A stretch of DNA of 64,000 nt from Acidobacteriota bacterium (GTDB lineage: Bacteria; Acidobacteriota; Terriglobia; Terriglobales; Acidobacteriaceae): assembly GCA_018268915.1 (NCBI GenBank), contig JAFDVQ010000006.1:930001-994000 (forward strand). Reading direction: 5' to 3'. This document shows positions 1-9,545 of this stretch, in pieces (position 1 is the stretch's first letter; every line of letters starts with the position of its first letter). The notes beneath the pieces are model-generated. The model worked only from the letters and a program-made list of their open reading frames with translations, made no database searches and was not told the DNA's origin. Both the position numbers and the translations under genes were made by a program.

Positions 1-366
1 TTGCTCCTAGTCTGCGATCGCGAGAACCGGAGGCTTTGCCATTTCGACTTGGACGGCAAGTATGTGGACACTGTTACTCAGCATTTGCGGCGGCCTTGCC
101 AGATATCGTTGCTTGGGGACTACGCGATTGTTTCAGAGCTCGAAGGGCGGGTAACTGTGCTCGATCGCGACAACGTGCCGGTTGCGTTTCTTGGTGACAA
201 TCCGGACAAGAAGCAGTGGGCGAATTACGATCTCGATCCGAAGACGATTGATAGCGCAGAGTTCAGCGCGGCGCATGGGTGCTTCATCGATCGTGAAGCG
301 AATATCTATGTCTCGGACTGGAACAAGACGGGCAGAGTGACGAAGTTGAAGCGGCGTTCGCTCTAG
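1..366 (+). CDS. NHL/six-bladed propeller protein, C-terminal part
   Basis: This is the last 121 codons of a gene that begins before the window; the TTG at base 1 is only the first codon visible. The residues fit repeated propeller blades of the NHL / peptidyl-alpha-hydroxyglycine lyase-like type: short strands with VCDRENRR, a mid-blade segment on safe/unsafe state, then GCFIDREANIYVSDWN, where D-x-x-G-N-x-Y-V-x-D is the usual NHL signature in slightly altered form. The protein ends KLKRRSL. Such proteins are often exported and bind ligands or partners, but the substrate cannot be told from this fragment. A REP-like hairpin lies 20 bases past the stop codon. Confidence 0.7.
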   Translation: MLLVCDRENRRLCHFDLDGKYVDTVTQHLRRPCQISLLGDYAIVSELEGRVTVLDRDNVPVAFLGDNPDKKQWANYDLDPKTIDSAEFSAAHGCFIDREANIYVSDWNKTGRVTKLKRRSL

Positions 367-386
367 CCTGCGCGGAGCCTCAGTCT

Positions 387-418
387 CCCATGTCTCAAAG
401 GCGAGACATGGGGCACCC
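387..418. repeat. REP-like palindrome, family A copy 1
   Basis: Perfect 10-bp inverted repeat CCCATGTCTC / GAGACATGGG with a 6-base loop, followed by GCACCC. It lies in the convergent gap between the propeller fragment and the next minus-strand gene. The stem differs from the other family A copies by compensating changes on both arms (CATG for CAGG/CCTG), which points to selection on the hairpin. Confidence 0.85.
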
Positions 419-459
419 GGCAACTCTCTAACTCGTCGAAACTCCCTGTCGACGATGGA

Positions 460-1224
460 TCAGGGATGTGGCGGTGCCGCCGGCGGGATTGGGTTGGGCT
501 CGATGTGGGGCATCGAGCTGGGGGAAGGCAGAGGCTTGCGAATATTGCGGTTTACGGTCATGGCAAGAATCAGCTGTGAGCCGGAAGCAAGCACAAGGTG
601 ATTGTTCTCGGTGCTGATCCTGTCGCTGCATTCGACGCCCCGAGTGGGCTCGAGCTTGAGGTTCTTGATGCCGACGACGATGCCGGGGCGGATGGTGTGG
701 GGCGGGCCGCCGGGATTGAGGTCCTCATCAAATTCGCTGGTTCCGTATACAGCCTGATTGATATCGCGTGCACCGCCAGCGACCTCGCTGGGCAAGTCTT
801 CATGCATGTGGCGCAGTTGGTCAGGAGGGCCGACAATCCCGATGATTCGCAGCTTCAGGGGCTGCTGGTCATGATGGTTGCAATCCGCGCGATCGAAGGA
901 AAGGGATACCTCATTCGAACTGACCGCGATGACGTGCGCGTAGACGACGGAATCTGTGTCGAGAGAGCAAGCGGGATAGTTGAATGGACGCGCAAGCTTG
1001 AACCAGACGTCTTTGCCGGGTTTGAGGTGACCGGAATCGAAGTTTGTCACTTTTGCCAGGATGGCGGCCCGACTGGGGACAGCAATGTTGGCCATTGGAG
1101 CGCAGGTGACGGGAGTGGCGGCTGTGGTGGGCGAAGTGGAAGCTGATGTCTGGGCCAGCGCGACGAAGGGGCACAGGATAGCAGATGCAAGGAGAGAGAA
1201 GCGGGAACGGTGAATCAGCGACAT
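460..1224 (-). CDS. exported hypothetical protein (tandem paralogue 1)
   Basis: 254 residues. The N-terminus (about residues 1-24) is a signal peptide: basic start, hydrophobic core LLASAILCPFVA, then LAQT as a likely cleavage site. The mature part carries PGKDVWFKLA, SVVYAHVIAV, LSFDRADC and LNPGGPPHTIRPGIVVG. Each of these recurs in nearly the same order in the gene just upstream (1312-2022), so the two are a tandem duplication. Four or more cysteines sit at matching places (CAPM/CPAL, C-L-D/C-R-L, ADC, ECSD), consistent with disulfides outside the cytoplasm. This copy has a Pro-rich tail (PNPIPPAAPP) that the other lacks. I do not recognise a family with known function; the fold may be all-beta. 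Confidence 0.8.
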   Translation of the reverse strand: MSLIHRSRFSLLASAILCPFVALAQTSASTSPTTAATPVTCAPMANIAVPSRAAILAKVTNFDSGHLKPGKDVWFKLARPFNYPACSLDTDSVVYAHVIAVSSNEVSLSFDRADCNHHDQQPLKLRIIGIVGPPDQLRHMHEDLPSEVAGGARDINQAVYGTSEFDEDLNPGGPPHTIRPGIVVGIKNLKLEPTRGVECSDRISTENNHLVLASGSQLILAMTVNRNIRKPLPSPSSMPHIEPNPIPPAAPPHP

Positions 1225-1311
1225 GGAGCGGCGCTCCCCGAGCGGGATTTGGACAAGCGGATCTATACCTCTACGACGCGACAGGCCGGAGAATGGTTAA
1301 CAGAATTGTGA

Positions 1312-2022
1312 CTAGCGCGTCTGGGTCAAAGCGAGAATGAACTCGGCTCCGGGCCCTAGCTGAACTTTGCTGGCTGTACTGGTCATCTTGTCGCTGCACT
1401 CTGGGCCGGCGGCGGGCTCAAGTTTCAGATTTGGCACGCCGACAACAATTCCCGGGCGAACGGTGTGCGGTGGGCCGCCGGGGTTCAGTTCCATGTCTGC
1501 TGCATTGGTACTTTCCATAGCGCTATCGATCTGGCGGCCGCTGCCTGCGACCTGAGTGGGCATCGCCTCGTGCATATTGTGTCTTGCATCGGGCGGCCCG
1601 AGGACGGCGATGGCGTGAAGCTTGAACGGCTGCTTGTCGTGGCCGGAACAGTCGGCGTGATCGAAGGAGAGGGAGAGGTCGGAGGAGGTAGCTCCCTTTC
1701 CGCCGGACGCGGACAGGACATGCGCGTAGACGACGGAGTCTGGCTCGAGCCGGCAGCCGTCGTAGATGACGCCGTGCGCCACCTTAAGCCAGATTTCCTT
1801 GCCAGGCTTCAGCTTCGATGAGTCGATGCTTGTTACTCTCGCCTCAACGGCTGAGTTGACAGGGATGGTGGAGTCACCCAGGGCGGGGCATGAGGCTGCT
1901 GGCTTGTCGGTGGCAGGTGGGGCTGAATCTTGTGCGGGAGCCTGAGCTATACAAACTGCGGATGCCAGGACGAGAAGAGCGGGAAGAAATGTCTGAGAGA
2001 CTGAGCGGCGAAGCACCAGCAT
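1312..2022 (-). CDS. exported hypothetical protein (tandem paralogue 2)
   Basis: 236 residues from the ATG at 2022, chosen because AGGGGG lies 5 bases before it; an in-frame ATG at 2067 has no ribosome-binding site. Signal peptide MLVLRRSVSQTF then a hydrophobic stretch ending VCIAQA. The body shares the blocks PGKEIWLKVAHG, DSVVYAHVL, LSFDHADC, LGPPDARHNMHE, LNPGGPPHTVRPGIVVG and LKLEPA..ECSD with the downstream gene at 460-1224. The gap between the two is 87 bases and both read the same way, so they are probably co-transcribed. Function unknown. The shared phrase about 'PDSVVYAH' and the conserved HDxQPxKL segment would be the best probes for homologues. Confidence 0.8.
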   Translation of the reverse strand: MLVLRRSVSQTFLPALLVLASAVCIAQAPAQDSAPPATDKPAASCPALGDSTIPVNSAVEARVTSIDSSKLKPGKEIWLKVAHGVIYDGCRLEPDSVVYAHVLSASGGKGATSSDLSLSFDHADCSGHDKQPFKLHAIAVLGPPDARHNMHEAMPTQVAGSGRQIDSAMESTNAADMELNPGGPPHTVRPGIVVGVPNLKLEPAAGPECSDKMTSTASKVQLGPGAEFILALTQTR

Positions 2023-3994
<1,972 letters not shown>

Positions 3995-4003
3995 GGGTGC
4001 TCC

Positions 4004-4468
4004 ATGGAGCATGCTTCACTTGTGGTGCCGCGGTTGCGATTGAAGCGGCGGGTCTACGTAGCGGCGACTCTTACAGGAATGGCAATCTTACTGCCCTTTC
4101 AGCATCACGTATGGGCGCCTTATGCGGCTACCAGCGTTAGCTACTCGATTCTTGTTCTTGGTTTGCGCCGACTTGAGCTCACTCCCAAACCCCATTTGTT
4201 CGCGATATTGCCTGGGAGGGGGCTGGCGACTTACGCTCTCTTTCTATGCGTTGCAACGTTTTGGATTTGGCTCCTCATCGCGCTGATTCCGCATCTCCCA
4301 TACATTCTGCGCACGGAAGACACGAGCCATCCCTATTTTGGCCTCGCCTTCATTGGCGTTCTTTGTCTCTTGCTTCTCGAAGCGGCGGAGCAGCGGTCAT
4401 TGCGTCGGCTGTTTCATGGTGAGGGACAGGGTGCTCCAAAGGATCCGATGGGAGAAACGGAATCGTAG
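4004..4468 (+). CDS. small integral membrane protein, unknown function
   Basis: 154 residues starting 9 bases after the pyrG stop, with AGGGG 6 bases before the ATG, so probably expressed with pyrG. It has an N-terminal basic segment (RLRLKRRVYV), then hydrophobic stretches at about 20-35, 42-56, 73-95 and 108-126, and a polar C-terminal tail; this suggests three or four membrane spans with positively charged loops inside. No motif of a known family is visible. The link to pyrG may be only positional. Confidence 0.65.
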   Translation: MEHASLVVPRLRLKRRVYVAATLTGMAILLPFQHHVWAPYAATSVSYSILVLGLRRLELTPKPHLFAILPGRGLATYALFLCVATFWIWLLIALIPHLPYILRTEDTSHPYFGLAFIGVLCLLLLEAAEQRSLRRLFHGEGQGAPKDPMGETES

Positions 4469-4549
4469 GCTCGGGATCTAACGTCGGGCCATGAATCCTC
4501 GTGGAATGTGGCGCTTGTCACAGGGGTACGTGACGACGATGGATCGTGC

Positions 4550-4579
4550 TTGACAGTCGTTTTTGCGCGGACCTAGATT
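4550..4579 (+). promoter_or_regulatory. sigma-70-type promoter for 4613 gene
   Basis: TTGACA (4550-4555), an 18-base spacer and TAGATT (4574-4579). It lies 33 bases before the ATG at 4613, which carries its own strong ribosome-binding site, so the gene is likely transcribed independently. Confidence 0.65.
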
Positions 4580-4612
4580 TGCTGCGTTTTTCGCAAATCA
4601 AGGAGGTTTGGC

Positions 4613-5170
4613 ATGACTGCTCGATTTGAACTTCAGCCCAATGAGGCAGAACTCCAAAAACTGGCGGAACAGTGCTGGGAGGAGGCTCCGAACCGGGAGA
4701 GACGTCTGGAGGAAGAGGCGTATGAGGCCGGGGAGGCGATCAAGCGAGGCGAGTACTCGTTGGCAAACCTCGAGGCGATTGTCCGGTGGAAGGCGGAGCG
4801 GCTAGTCGTTTATGTGATCGCAAACAGCACGACCAGCATCCGGCGGGCGCTGGAGATAGCGGCGACCGCGGAGAGCACGACGGCAGAGGCGATGAGCGCG
4901 CTGCTGGCTCTGAAGGGTGTGGATCTGCCGCTGGCGACGGCAATCATGGCGGTGATTCATCCGGACAAATACATTGAGCTGGATATGGGCGACCTGGAAG
5001 CGCTGGGGCAGATGCGGCAGGATGTGCGGTTCTACGAGGAGTACCTGACGTTTTGTCGGAGGCTGGTAGGGCGCGGGATCGTGATGCCGCAGACGGAGGC
5101 TCCGGGGCCAACACCGCTCCATGCGCTGGATCGGGCTCTTGTGCAGTGGTCACGGAATCGGTCGTTGTAG
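4613..5170 (+). CDS. HhH-like hypothetical protein
   Basis: 185 residues with AAGGAGG 6 bases before the ATG. The middle of the protein (about residues 95-135) reads LLALKGVDLPLATAIMAVI followed by HPDKYIELDMGDLEALG. The pattern L-x-G-V-x-(I/L)-x-x-A-(S/T)-A-I-(L/M) then (F/H)-P-D-x-Y-x-x-x-D resembles helix-hairpin-helix proteins related to DNA glycosylases, although no catalytic Lys/Asp pair can be named with assurance. The N-terminal 90 residues are acidic and helical. It could bind DNA; a repair role is only a guess. It has its own promoter (4550-4579). Two REP-like hairpins follow before kdsA. Confidence 0.6.
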   Translation: MTARFELQPNEAELQKLAEQCWEEAPNRERRLEEEAYEAGEAIKRGEYSLANLEAIVRWKAERLVVYVIANSTTSIRRALEIAATAESTTAEAMSALLALKGVDLPLATAIMAVIHPDKYIELDMGDLEALGQMRQDVRFYEEYLTFCRRLVGRGIVMPQTEAPGPTPLHALDRALVQWSRNRSL

Positions 5171-5188
5171 ACCGAACTTCTTTGGTTT

Positions 5189-5220
5189 CCCAGGTCTCAA
5201 AATCGAGACCTGGGGCACCC
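5189..5220. repeat. REP-like palindrome, family A copy 2
   Basis: CCCAGGTCTC / GAGACCTGGG, 10-bp perfect stem with loop AAAATC, then GCACCC. Lies 18 bases after the 4613 gene and 36 bases before a family B copy. Confidence 0.85.
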
Positions 5221-5256
5221 GCAGTGGTCGGGGAACCGGTGGTTGTAAGTGTCTCT

Positions 5257-5291
5257 CCCCGGTCCCCAGGTGCGAGGGACCGGGGGCATCC
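5257..5291. repeat. REP-like palindrome, family B copy 1
   Basis: CCCCGGTCCC / GGGACCGGGG, 10-bp perfect stem around a 9-base loop, followed by GCATCC. Ends 24 bases before the kdsA start, so it would sit in or next to the kdsA leader. Confidence 0.8.
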
Positions 5292-5315
5292 GTATCAAGC
5301 GGATAAAATCGGCTC

Positions 5316-6146
5316 GTGAGCCATACGTTTGAGATTGGACCGGTACGGGTGGGAGAGGGCCGGCTGTTTCTGATTGCCGGCCCTTGTGTGATTGAGTCGG
5401 AAGCGCATGTTCGCCGGATGGCGGAGGCGATCCAGCGGATCACGAGCGATCTGGGCGTTCCCTACATCTTCAAAGCGAGCTACGACAAGGCGAACCGGAC
5501 GAGCGTGAAGAGCTTTCGCGGACCGGGGCTGGTTGAAGGAACGAAGATCCTGGGCAATCTGGCGAAGGATACCGGGTTGCCGGTGCTGACAGACGTGCAT
5601 GAGCCGGGGCATTGCGAGGTCGCGGCGGAGCATGTTGACGTACTGCAGATCCCGGCGTTTCTTTGCAGGCAGACGGATCTGCTGGTGGCTGCGGGGAAGA
5701 CCGGGCGCGCGGTGAATATCAAAAAAGGGCAGTTCGTTGCGCCCTGGGATATGAAGCATCCGGTAGAGAAGGTGCGTTCGACGGGGAACGAGCGCGTTTT
5801 TCTGACGGAACGCGGGGCGAGCTTCGGGTACAACACGCTTGTGGTGGATTACCGATCGTTGCCGGTGATGCGGGAGATGGCGCCGGTGGTGTTTGATGGG
5901 ACGCACTCGGTGCAGCAGCCTTCAGCGGCAAATGGAGTGAGCGGCGGGCAGCCGGAGTTTATTCCGCTGCTGGCGAGGGCGGCGGTGGCGGCGGGGGTGG
6001 ATGGGGTGTTTCTCGAGGTGCATGATGATCCGGCGCACGCGATGTCGGATGGGGCGAATGCGTTGCGGCTGGATTTGTTGAAGGCGTTGCTGGAGACGTT
6101 GTTGGCGGTGCAGGAGGCAGTGGGCGGAGCAGAGATTAGGGGTTAG
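5316..6146 (+). CDS. kdsA: 3-deoxy-8-phosphooctulonate synthase
   Basis: 276 residues, normal for KdsA. It condenses phosphoenolpyruvate with D-arabinose 5-phosphate to Kdo-8-phosphate, a committed step to the Kdo of lipopolysaccharide, in the cytoplasm. The protein starts with GTG and reaches the family block FLIAGPCVIESEAHV at about residue 18, then FKASYDKANRTS, PVLTDVHEPGHC, LQIPAFLCRQTDLL, KKGQFVAPWDMKH and, near the end, GVFLEVHDDP with the DGAN loop; all are classical KdsA motifs. The Cys in IPAFLCRQTD and the lack of the extra N-terminal domain exclude DAHP synthases of the AroF type. No other Kdo gene is adjacent. REP-like repeats flank it on both sides. Confidence 0.95.
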   Translation: MSHTFEIGPVRVGEGRLFLIAGPCVIESEAHVRRMAEAIQRITSDLGVPYIFKASYDKANRTSVKSFRGPGLVEGTKILGNLAKDTGLPVLTDVHEPGHCEVAAEHVDVLQIPAFLCRQTDLLVAAGKTGRAVNIKKGQFVAPWDMKHPVEKVRSTGNERVFLTERGASFGYNTLVVDYRSLPVMREMAPVVFDGTHSVQQPSAANGVSGGQPEFIPLLARAAVAAGVDGVFLEVHDDPAHAMSDGANALRLDLLKALLETLLAVQEAVGGAEIRG

Positions 6147-6198
6147 GTTAGAGTTAAATTCAGCAACTAAATGGTTGCTCGTGCGGATCTAGTGTTGA

Positions 6199-6273
6199 GT
6201 AACCCGGCCGGGGCTAAAGCGCGCGTATCAGATGAGAATCGTGTCAGAGGCCTGAAGGCTTCTGCTCCCTCCG
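6199..6273. repeat. imperfect dispersed repeat (family C-like)
   Basis: Sequence of the type GGCCGGGGCTAAAGC followed by GAGGCCTGAAGGCTTCTGCTCCC. It contains short inverted pieces (GGCCTGAAGGC). A related arrangement (short palindrome plus a gcTCCTTC/GCTCCC tail) occurs at 52014-52085 between hrcA and grpE. Confidence 0.45.
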
Positions 6274-6279
6274 TTCTAT

Positions 6280-6311
6280 CCCAGGTCTCAGAATCGAGAC
6301 CTGGGGCACCC
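6280..6311. repeat. REP-like palindrome, family A copy 3
   Basis: CCCAGGTCTC / GAGACCTGGG with loop AGAATC, then GCACCC; same stem as the copies at 5189 and 41882. It lies in the convergent gap between kdsA and the radical SAM gene and could serve as a shared transcription end. Confidence 0.85.
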
Positions 6312-6328
6312 ACCTTCTCGAGAATCCT

Positions 6329-7687
6329 TCATGCGGCGGTGGAGCGGTGGTGGGCAGAACTGCGAATCGCGGTGCGCTGGCGGTGTTTGCGGCGGTAGTT
6401 GCGCTGGAAGGCGGAGCGGCGGGCTGCCACTACATCGTCGTCGTAGACACGGCTGATCAGGTTGCGCAGGCCAGCTTCGAGTTCGGCGACGCTCATCTTT
6501 GCTGGTTGGAAATTTACGTCGAAGAGTGTGCAGAGGTCCCAGGCTTCATCGCGGAGGATGCGGCCTTCCTGCTTGAGGCGCGCGTAAAGCGGCGTGCCGG
6601 GAAAGGCGGTCTGGACGGTGATCTGGATGTCGTAGACGCCGGACTGCTGGACGAAGTTCCAGATGTCTTCGAAGGATTCGGTGCCGGTGGTGTCGAGGCC
6701 GAGGACGAAGCAGCCGTTGACACGCACGCCGCGGTCCTGGATTTTGCGGATGGCTTCGAGGTAGTGGTCTACTTTGCGGGCTTTCCAGTTGGATCGCTGC
6801 TCGACTCCGTTCACTGCCGAAAAGGATGTGCTCTCGAAGCCGATGAGGACTTCGGCGCAGCCGGCATCGTGAAGGAGATCGAGGAGTTCGTCGTCGTCGG
6901 CGACTGAGAGGTCGGACTCAGTGAACCAGTGGATTTCTTCTTTCGCGATGGCGCGGAGTAGTTGCTTTGAATGCGATTTGTTGACGAAGGAGTTGTCGTC
7001 TGCGAATTCGATGAAGGGGCGCTTCCAGATGCGCTTGATCGCGTGGATCTCGGCGATGACCCGATCGATGGGCTTGATCTTGTAGTTAGGAGAGATGCGC
7101 ATGGAGGCGGCGCAGAACTCGCAGCGGAAGGGGCAGCCGCGCTGTGTCTGCACAGTGAGGCGGTTGTAGCGCTCGATGTCGAGGAGGTCGAAGCGGGGCA
7201 TGGGGGAGTTGGCGAAGTCGAAGCTATGGCCGCGTGCGTCGTAGATGGGCTTGAGGCTTCCGGCTTTGAGATCGGCGACGACGGCAGGCCAGAGCGGTTC
7301 GCCCTCGCCGATGACGACAGCGTCGGCGTGGCGAAGGGCTTCGAGGGGGAGGGCACTGACGTGCAGTCCGCCAAGGATGACGCGGGTACTGAGAGCGCGG
7401 TAGCGATCGGCAAGTGCGTAGGCTTCGAAGATCTGAGCGGAGAAGCTGGAGATCGCGACGGCGTCGAATTCCTCGGGCACTCCGTTGACTTGTGCGAGAT
7501 CTGCAACCTCAAGGTAGCGGATATCGACGTCATCGGGAGTGAGTCCGGCGAGGGTGAGGAGGCCAAGGCTGGGGAGGGATGCGATGACCTGGCTGCGCTC
7601 GACGAAGCCGGGAAGAGTAAGGCCAAGGGCGAGAAGTTCGGGGTTGCGGACGCGGACGCCGCTCATTGCGATCAGACCGAGTTTCAT
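6329..7687 (-). CDS. B12-binding-type radical SAM protein
   Basis: 452 residues. Residues about 1-160 resemble a cobalamin-binding Rossmann domain as found in radical SAM enzymes of the methylase/cyclase class (PSLGLLTLAGL, VAISSFSAQI, VILGGLHVSALP, GEGEPLWP), without the D-x-H-x-x-G histidine, which is common in this class. The radical SAM domain has CPFRCEFC (Cys near 185, 189, 192), the CxxxCxxC cluster motif, followed by TTT-rich barrel elements (EFADDNSF, VLIGFES, NGCFVLGLDTTG). The substrate cannot be read from sequence. The start at 7687 follows GGAGG by 9 bases and overlaps the stop of the upstream membrane protein gene (ATGA), so translation is coupled. An in-frame start at 7777 would overlap that gene and is rejected. 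Confidence 0.88.
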   Translation of the reverse strand: MKLGLIAMSGVRVRNPELLALGLTLPGFVERSQVIASLPSLGLLTLAGLTPDDVDIRYLEVADLAQVNGVPEEFDAVAISSFSAQIFEAYALADRYRALSTRVILGGLHVSALPLEALRHADAVVIGEGEPLWPAVVADLKAGSLKPIYDARGHSFDFANSPMPRFDLLDIERYNRLTVQTQRGCPFRCEFCAASMRISPNYKIKPIDRVIAEIHAIKRIWKRPFIEFADDNSFVNKSHSKQLLRAIAKEEIHWFTESDLSVADDDELLDLLHDAGCAEVLIGFESTSFSAVNGVEQRSNWKARKVDHYLEAIRKIQDRGVRVNGCFVLGLDTTGTESFEDIWNFVQQSGVYDIQITVQTAFPGTPLYARLKQEGRILRDEAWDLCTLFDVNFQPAKMSVAELEAGLRNLISRVYDDDVVAARRSAFQRNYRRKHRQRTAIRSSAHHRSTAA

Positions 7688-8091
7688 CGAGGCCAACCTC
7701 CTATGAGGATTGCGAGAAGACCCGTCGTGACAGAGAGGACGGGGATGGGGAAAAGATGCCGCAGTGGCTTTCTCCAAGCGGAGAGGAAGCAGCAGAGGGG
7801 CATGGTTGCTGCTCCGAGGATGAGGGCCCAGGAGGCGATGGCGAGGTCCTGGCCGGAGAGCGCGAGTTGGGAGACGGTCGCTGCGAATATCAGGTTCAGG
7901 AATCCGAGGCCGAAGAAGGCGATGTGTCCCAGGCGGGCGAGTCGGCGGCGGTAGGAACTGTAGCCGCCCATCCAGTCTTCGCGGTGGAAGAAGAGGCCCA
8001 GGATGGCGCCGGAAAGGACTCCGGCGAGCATGCCTAGCCAGCCGGCGATGAGGTTCAGATTTGCGGGATGTGGGTTCATGCGCGGGTCCAT
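7684..8091 (-). CDS. small four-span membrane protein coupled to radical SAM gene
   Basis: 135 residues with four clear hydrophobic segments (about 13-33, 53-72, 82-104 and 115-132) and short basic loops such as SSYRRRLARLGH. Its stop codon overlaps the ATG of the radical SAM gene by 4 bases, so the two form an operon and the membrane protein probably partners the enzyme or handles its product. A second in-frame ATG 12 bases inside (MNPHPANL) is an equally possible start. No family was recognised. Confidence 0.7.
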   Translation of the reverse strand: MDPRMNPHPANLNLIAGWLGMLAGVLSGAILGLFFHREDWMGGYSSYRRRLARLGHIAFFGLGFLNLIFAATVSQLALSGQDLAIASWALILGAATMPLCCFLSAWRKPLRHLFPIPVLSVTTGLLAILIGGWPR

Positions 8092-8396
8092 GCTGGCTTC
8101 GGGAGGGTGGTCATGACTGGTTGTTTACGGAATGCATGTTTTGATTCTTTGGAGTCGATTTCCCCGGTCCCCAAGTGCGAGGGACCGGGGGCACCCAGTG
8201 AGATTGTGTCGGCTTCCAAGGCCTTTGGCTGCAAGGGACCCTTCGGCAAACTCAGGGAAGGCTCGGGGGCTGCCATCATTAGGGAGGCGCCGTAGGCTTT
8301 TAGGCCGTCGATAAAGGCGGAGCAAAGGAATGCGAGCCAGTCGGATTTGGCTTTCGTTGTTTGTGAGGCCGTCGGAATAACTGTGGAGTGCGCCAT
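8076..8396 (-). CDS. possible small gene read into a REP-like repeat
   Basis: 106 codons from an ATG at 8396 preceded at 9 bases by GAGGGGG. The first 45 residues (MAHSTVIPTASQTT... through a hydrophobic DWLAFLCSAFIDGLKAYGAS) look like a genuine short protein. The rest is translation of repeats: the sequence GAPGPSHLGTGE comes from the family B palindrome at 8162-8196, and the LPKGPLQPK segment from another simple-looking repeat. It may be a small gene whose 3' end was rebuilt by repeat insertion, or no gene at all. Apart from this, the 452 bases between 8092 and 8543 hold only the repeats. Confidence 0.3.
   Translation of the reverse strand: MAHSTVIPTASQTTKAKSDWLAFLCSAFIDGLKAYGASLMMAAPEPSLSLPKGPLQPKALEADTISLGAPGPSHLGTGEIDSKESKHAFRKQPVMTTLPKPAWTRA
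8162..8196. repeat. REP-like palindrome, family B copy 2
   Basis: CCCCGGTCCC / GGGACCGGGG with a 9-base loop (CAAGTGCGA against CAGGTGCGA in the other copy), then GCACCC. Nearly identical to 5257-5291. Confidence 0.85.
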
Positions 8397-8543
8397 CGAA
8401 TTCAACCCCCTCTTTCATTCGCTTCGTTCTTCTGTGGGGAAGAGCGAATGATGGGAGATTAGCTAGAAAAGAAGGCGCAAAATGGGCGTGCGATACAGTT
8501 TCTGAGGTGTCACAAGGAAAGGGTGGTCAGGCAGGGCGACGGC

Positions 8544-9440
8544 TCAGGAGAAGCGGGCCAGTTCGTCGCGGGCGGCGTCGGCGAGGAAGGGGAAGATGCA
8601 GATACGGGGACCGGAGGGGAGCTTGCCTGAGGCTGCCGTGCAGGCATCGCAGATGATTGCGGCGGTCTGATCGAGGCCGCGAACCCAGCGCGGGCGGGTT
8701 ACGTTGCGCAGGACCAGGCGATCGTTTTCGACTCCCGCGGCTTCGAGGACGGTGCGAGCGATCTCGATGAAGTCGGGCCAGCGGGAGGCGACTCCGATGA
8801 GCCCCCCGTGCAGCGAAGAAAGCCAGGAATCGAGCCACGCTCGGGCGGAGCGGATCTGGAGGGTGATGAGTTCGACACCCGCAGGAAGAAGGGGACGAAT
8901 GGCGTTCGCCTGGCTGGGGCGGCAGAGGGGGACCGCTGTGAGAGTGGCTTCCGGCTTGGCGCAGTCTTCGAGGGAGACTCCGACGACGGGGAAGGTGGAG
9001 AGCTGGCGAATTTCCGTGAGGAGGATCTCGCGAACTTCGGGGTCGGGCTCGATGAGCAGGAAGTGGTCGGGAGGCGGTGAGGCGAGCCATTGGGCGACGC
9101 GACGGCGAACATCGGCGGCGGGCATGTTGAGCTCGCGGACGGCGCGGAAGAATCCGGCGATGTGCTGGTCAAGGATCTGCTCGGGCGTAGAGGGAGGCGT
9201 GGCGTTGTTTTTGATAAAGACGCCGCTGCCGTGGCGGAATTCTGTCCAGCCATCGCGGGCGAGCTGGCGGTATCCCGCGCTGATGGTGTTGGGGTGAATG
9301 CTGAAGCGGCGAGCTAGCTCGCGGGTGCTGGGGAGGCGGTCGCCGGGGCGGAGGTCTCCGGCGAGGATGGCGAGCACCACCTGCGTGACAAGCTGGCGGT
9401 AGATGGGGACTTCGCTGGTTGGAGAGAACCAGAAGCGCAC
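8544..9440 (-). CDS. GntR-family transcriptional regulator
   Basis: 298 residues. Residues 1-75 form a GntR winged helix: PIYRQLVTQVVLAILAGDL, RPGDRLPSTRELARRF, then HPNTISAGYRQLARDGW and HGSGVFI, the order typical of the YtrA branch. The C-terminal 190 residues are not an aminotransferase domain; segments such as HFLLIEPDPEVREILLTEI and VELITLQI suggest a Rossmann-like or receiver-like fold that may sense a ligand or partner. It lies 105 bases after the ADOP permease on the same strand. YtrA-type regulators usually control ABC transporter genes, so control of, or co-expression with, that permease is plausible. Confidence 0.85.
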   Translation of the reverse strand: MRFWFSPTSEVPIYRQLVTQVVLAILAGDLRPGDRLPSTRELARRFSIHPNTISAGYRQLARDGWTEFRHGSGVFIKNNATPPSTPEQILDQHIAGFFRAVRELNMPAADVRRRVAQWLASPPPDHFLLIEPDPEVREILLTEIRQLSTFPVVGVSLEDCAKPEATLTAVPLCRPSQANAIRPLLPAGVELITLQIRSARAWLDSWLSSLHGGLIGVASRWPDFIEIARTVLEAAGVENDRLVLRNVTRPRWVRGLDQTAAIICDACTAASGKLPSGPRICIFPFLADAARDELARFS

Positions 9441-9473
9441 AGAAGCATTGTTGCAGGGACGGCGAGGCGGGGA

Positions 9474-9540
9474 TTAGGGAATAGGGAGCAGGGAGTAACG
9501 AGCTAGGGACATAGGGACTAGGGACGTAGGGACGAACATC
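9474..9540. repeat. degenerate AGGGA(C/N) tandem repeat
   Basis: Purine-rich tract of short units such as TAGGGA, CAGGGAG and TAGGGAC repeated about eight times. It fills the gap between the permease and the GntR gene. Similar tracts lie at 20388-20460 and 47058-47210, always just past gene ends. Confidence 0.6.
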
Positions 9541-9545
9541 GAGCC

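Noticed and set aside
387..418. CRISPR or integration site
   Set aside because: The repeats are single palindromes far apart, without regular spacers; there are no cas or integrase genes.
6971..7954. 327-codon open frame on the plus strand
   Set aside because: Antisense to the radical SAM gene and its membrane partner; Glu/Asp/Gly-rich shadow without motifs.
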